NCBI RefSeq assembly: GCF_003859945.1
Contig: NZ_RQYM01000007.1
Location: forward strand, 86,909-150,908
DNA: 64,000 bases
DNA from: Leucobacter sp. OH1287
GTDB taxonomy: Bacteria > Actinomycetota > Actinomycetes > Actinomycetales > Microbacteriaceae
Reading direction: 5' to 3'
In this document: piece by piece, positions 61,226 through 64,000 of the stretch
How positions within the stretch are numbered: position 1 is the stretch's first letter
Layout: the number at the start of each line of letters is the position of its first letter
Notes under the pieces: generated by a model
Told to the model about the DNA's origin: nothing
Databases searched by the model: none
Seen by the model: the letters and a program-made list of their open reading frames with translations, nothing else
Position numbers and translations under genes: made by a program

Positions 61226-63415
61226 ATGCCCAAGAACAAAGCCCGCGTCTCTCGACGCATCACCGGTTCATCACTCGCTGTTGCGCTTGTTGCGTCCGGT
61301 TTTGTTGCCGCTGGTTCCCTGCCGGCAACCGCAAACCAGACCGCTTCTCCGATTGTCGGTGACTTCCCGGCGAGCGCCGCAAACGGATCCATGAACTTCG
61401 CCATCAATCTCAGCCCAACAGCGACCGTTGAGCAGTTTGAGAAAGCGAAATCACTCGTCACTGAGGTTTCCGGCGTGAACCTCAACGGTTACGCCGAGAT
61501 TAGGGTGTTCTTTGCGCAGACGCAGAGCCACTCCTTCCCGCACGATCTCGCGAAGAAACTCGCTGACGCGCAAATCCCGGTTGACTCAATCGGCCCAACC
61601 AGACAGGCACCTGTTTCTGACTACGAGCTCACCGGATCCCGCAGCACCCAGTCTTTTAATGATGCGGCGAGCAAGGATCGCGAGGAAACAACCGAGCGCG
61701 TTGATGTGCCGGATCCGCTCTCAGAACAGCTGTGGGGGTTGAAGGCGATTGGTGCGCTCGAAGCGGCGCAGGTTGACGTGATCCGCGAACAGGTGCTGGT
61801 CGGTGTGATTGACGGCGGTGTCGACTCGGATCACCCGGAGATCAAACCAAACTTTGACAAGGCAAACTCGGTGGACTGCACCGTGAACGGTATCCCGAAC
61901 CAGCAGAATGAGGCGTGGAAGTCAACCGACTCGAATGACGCGCACGGCACCCACGTTGCCGGCACAATCGCCGCCGCTAACAACGGCACCGATATTGATG
62001 GTGTAGCACCGGAGGCGAAGATCGCGTCGATCCGCGTCTACCGTGGCGATTTTGCAAACCCGGAGCACATCACCTGCGCGTTTATGTGGTCTGGCCTGCA
62101 CAACTTCGATATCACCAACAACAGCTACTATGTGGATCCGTGGGAGTACTGGCTGCCGAGCGAGCCGAGCCAGGCCGCCGGCTATGAGTCGGTGCGTCGC
62201 GCCGCCGAGTGGAGCCAGCAGCGCGGTGTTCTGCACATCGCTGCCGCGGGTAACTCAAACAGCGACCTCGACAACATCACCGCCGACAATGCCAGCCCGA
62301 ACGATATTGACACACCGCTGCAGCGCACCTTCACCGCAGCAGACAGGCCAATGGATATTCCGGGCATGCTGCCAGGCTTTGTGAGTGTCTCAGCGGTGCA
62401 GCTGCCTGCCGGTGCGGATCCGACAACCGCCCAGCTGGTTCGCTCCAGGTTCTCAAACTATGGCGTGAACGCGGTAACCGTTGCAGCCCCGGGCAGTGGA
62501 ATTATCTCAACCATTCCTGGCGGCCGGTTTGCGGCGTTGAGCGGCACCTCGATGGCGTCACCCCACGCTGCCGGTGTTGCGGCGCTTTTGAAGTCGGTTA
62601 ACCCGACCCTCACCAACGACCAGATCACCGCTCTGCTGCAGAAGCACGCGGGCCAGCTGCTGCCACGCCTTGCCGAACCAACCGACGGTAAAGAATACCG
62701 CGGTGCCGGTCTCGTGAACGCGCTCGCGGCTGTTCTGCAGGATCAGCCGAAACCGACCATTGCGGCGCTTGAATACTCAACCGATGACGGCGCAACCTGG
62801 CTACCAGCCGGTGACGCGGTCGTTGAAACAACCGCAACCAAGGTGCTTGTGCGCAGCAACGTTACCGGCCCGGTAACCAGCGCAACCCTCAGCGAGGGCG
62901 CAACAGCGCTAAACACCCAGACCGCGGACGGCGCGTTTAACGGCGCGGTAACCGTGCAGGCTGAGCTCGCCGTCACCGACACAGAAACCAGCCACGCGCT
63001 AACCGTTGCCGGTTTCGGACGCAACAACGATCAGCGTGCTGACGATGACGTAACCGCGACATTTACCCTGAAACTGAAGGCACAGCAGAAGGCTGCTCCG
63101 AGCAATCCGGCACAGCCAAGCAACCCGGATCAGCCGAGCACCCCAGCCCAGCCTGCTACCCCGGGTGACACGGGCAGTGTTCCGGTTCCGGTGCCTGGCG
63201 ATGGTGGATCCGCCAACAAACAGAACGGCGACAGTGGCACCGCAGCGGCTAAACCAAACTCTGGCAAGGGCACAACCCAGCTTAAAAAGGCAGAGAATCT
63301 CGCCCAGACAGGTGCTGGCACCCAGCCGGTAATCTCTGCGCTGGCGATCGCCGCGATCGGCCTCGCCGTGCTGCTGCTGGTTGGAGCTCGCCGCCGCAGC
63401 GAATCGCGGCAGTAA
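61226..63415 (+). CDS. Surface-anchored S8 family serine protease (subtilase)
   Basis: Exported 729-residue protease. A Sec signal (about residues 1-36, ending ATANQTA) is followed by an inhibitor I9-like propeptide. The catalytic domain has Asp196 in GVIDGGVDSDHPE, His240 in DAHGTHVAGTIAA and Ser442 in GTSMASPHAAGVAALL. A Pro/Ser/Thr/Asn linker (about 615-690) leads to LAQTG, a helix and RRRSESRQ, which is a class E-type sortase anchor. GAGGG lies 6 nt before the ATG. The long structured leader implies post-transcriptional control. Substrate unknown. Confidence 0.93.
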   Translation: MPKNKARVSRRITGSSLAVALVASGFVAAGSLPATANQTASPIVGDFPASAANGSMNFAINLSPTATVEQFEKAKSLVTEVSGVNLNGYAEIRVFFAQTQSHSFPHDLAKKLADAQIPVDSIGPTRQAPVSDYELTGSRSTQSFNDAASKDREETTERVDVPDPLSEQLWGLKAIGALEAAQVDVIREQVLVGVIDGGVDSDHPEIKPNFDKANSVDCTVNGIPNQQNEAWKSTDSNDAHGTHVAGTIAAANNGTDIDGVAPEAKIASIRVYRGDFANPEHITCAFMWSGLHNFDITNNSYYVDPWEYWLPSEPSQAAGYESVRRAAEWSQQRGVLHIAAAGNSNSDLDNITADNASPNDIDTPLQRTFTAADRPMDIPGMLPGFVSVSAVQLPAGADPTTAQLVRSRFSNYGVNAVTVAAPGSGIISTIPGGRFAALSGTSMASPHAAGVAALLKSVNPTLTNDQITALLQKHAGQLLPRLAEPTDGKEYRGAGLVNALAAVLQDQPKPTIAALEYSTDDGATWLPAGDAVVETTATKVLVRSNVTGPVTSATLSEGATALNTQTADGAFNGAVTVQAELAVTDTETSHALTVAGFGRNNDQRADDDVTATFTLKLKAQQKAAPSNPAQPSNPDQPSTPAQPATPGDTGSVPVPVPGDGGSANKQNGDSGTAAAKPNSGKGTTQLKKAENLAQTGAGTQPVISALAIAAIGLAVLLLVGARRRSESRQ

Positions 63416-63451
63416 ACCACCTCCGGCAGCAAAAGCACTGCCAGCACGCAA

Positions 63452-63486
63452 AGTGCCCCGGGTCAAGCAATTTTACCCGGGGCGCT
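63452..63486 (+). terminator. Hairpin terminator after the S8 protease
   Basis: AGTGCCCCGGGT and ACCCGGGGCGCT pair over 12 bp with one G-U and an 11-nt loop containing TTTT. A shorter GGCAG/CTGCC hairpin precedes it (63425-63442). There is no T-tract after the stem. Confidence 0.65.
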
Positions 63487-63667
63487 TCGCTGTCCTGGGG
63501 TTCCCTGGTCTTGGGTTTAAACAAGTTTTCCACAGCTGTTTACCGCTTCTAGGCTTAGTACCTATAATGTTGCCTAACCGCGCACTGACTCTGCTCAACC
63601 TGTAAAATGCGCAGCCAGCACCCAGTGCGCTAGAACCTAGTCCCCCTAGCTGAAAGCACCCCCGATT

Positions 63668-63913
63668 ATGAGCGTCTCCGGCTACAGCGGTTTTGACCCC
63701 AGTCAATCTGCCGCAAGCGAAAGAAACAAAACCAGGCTTTACTCTGCGCCAGGGTACGAGACAGCACGGGTCTTGATTACAGTCAAAACCTCTCCTAATC
63801 CCTCAGCAAAGTACGGCGACACCGTCTGCGTTGCAGGAATCCGGACTGATAGGGAAGCTTATGAATGGATAAGACTCTACCCGGTAAATTTTCGCTGGTT
63901 GAGCGCTGAGCAC
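63668..63913 (+). pseudogene. 5' fragment of a conserved hypothetical gene, interrupted by an insertion sequence
   Basis: The 82 codons after the ATG at 63668 have a conserved-looking core, ETARVLITVKTSPNPSAKYG followed by DTVCVAGIRT, then YEWIRLYPVNFRWLS. From memory this is the start of a hypothetical protein of more than 200 residues. The reading breaks at 63914, where TGAGGGGGCCCC begins; the stop codon itself comes from this element end. The remainder, if it exists, would lie beyond the insertion outside the window. Function unknown. Confidence 0.65.
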
Positions 63914-64000
63914 TGAGGGGGCCCCGTTTTTAGGTCCAGGCGTTATTAGAGTTTTTCAACCCGCCACCTGCTGTTGAGCAAACTCTCTCGGAGTGAGATA
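63914..64000 (-). mobile_element. End of an insertion sequence, probably IS3 family (cut by window edge)
   Basis: TGAGGGGGCCCCGTTTTTAG at 63914 onward looks like a terminal inverted repeat beginning with TGA, as IS3-type elements do. It is followed after 42 nt by the stop codon of a transposase reading on the minus strand. The other end is outside the window, so the family and length cannot be confirmed. Confidence 0.6.
63956..64000 (-). CDS. Transposase C-terminus (OrfB-like, partial)
   Basis: The minus strand from base 64000 reads YLTPREFAQQQVAG and stops at 63956-63958. The ending resembles the GYLTPxEF tail of IS3-type DDE integrase-core transposases. Only 14 residues are inside the window, so the call depends on this tail and on the adjacent inverted-repeat-like end. 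Confidence 0.55.
   Translation of the reverse strand, partial: YLTPREFAQQQVAG

Overview
The window reads as chromosomal DNA of a high-GC Gram-positive bacterium (Actinobacteria), most likely Microbacteriaceae or a close relative. The pointers are CarD, an S8 protease ending in a LAQTG sortase signal, an LGFP-repeat wall protein, a DinB/DUF664 protein, actinobacterial MutT1 beside Ppk, and many genes whose ATG or GTG lies 6-8 nt after a TANNNT -10 element (leaderless transcripts). GC is moderate for the group, visibly in the high fifties, and drops in the restriction-modification pair (21.6-24.1 kb) and the polyamine locus (28-35.5 kb). No genus is asserted.

Layout. 0-6.3 kb: argG (3' end cut by the window edge), an aldo/keto reductase, hrpA and a small membrane protein. 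6.4-13.6 kb: an Opp/Dpp-type ABC importer with a fused double ATPase, divergent from a large FAD/NAD(P)-binding protein. 13.7-21.6 kb: a hypothetical basic-tailed protein, a small DMT-like protein, then a second complete Opp/Dpp importer ending in an ABM monooxygenase gene and faced by an Lrp/AsnC regulator. 21.6-24.1 kb: a PstI/BsuBI-type restriction-modification pair. 24.2-28 kb: an old yellow enzyme, an AlbA_2/Schlafen-type regulator with operator-like repeats, and an alpha/beta hydrolase. 28-35.4 kb: a polyamine uptake and oxidation operon (PotD-PotB-PotC-PotA, two flavin amine oxidases, XRE-cupin regulator).

35.5-44.1 kb: a secreted LGFP-repeat protein whose last repeat is cut by a TGG-to-TGA change, DinB, YiaA-like protein, YcaQ glycosylase, two hypothetical proteins, a ribbon-helix-helix/VOC pair with a palindromic operator, a TPR protein, tRNA-Glu(CUC) and a 39-residue cysteine-rich protein. 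44.2-47.5 kb: a lipoprotein of the DUF4353 type, a DUF4956 membrane protein and a VTC-type polyphosphate polymerase domain protein, the least understood multi-gene unit here. 47.5-52.9 kb: DUF4870, CPBP protease, a lipoprotein, carD, gpmA, ygfZ and small membrane proteins. 53-60.8 kb: a phosphate block (ppk, mutT1, pstS-C-A-B and a conserved hypothetical). 60.8-63.4 kb: a structured leader and a surface S8 protease. The window ends in a gene truncated by an insertion sequence.

The genes group into uptake and catabolism (two peptide-type importers and a polyamine route), phosphate/polyphosphate handling (Ppk, MutT1, Pst and possibly the VTC protein), and cell-surface proteins. Two DNA-level signals stand out: about one hundred GGATCC hexamers, far more than composition predicts and nearly absent from the low-GC islands, and recurrent leaderless promoters.
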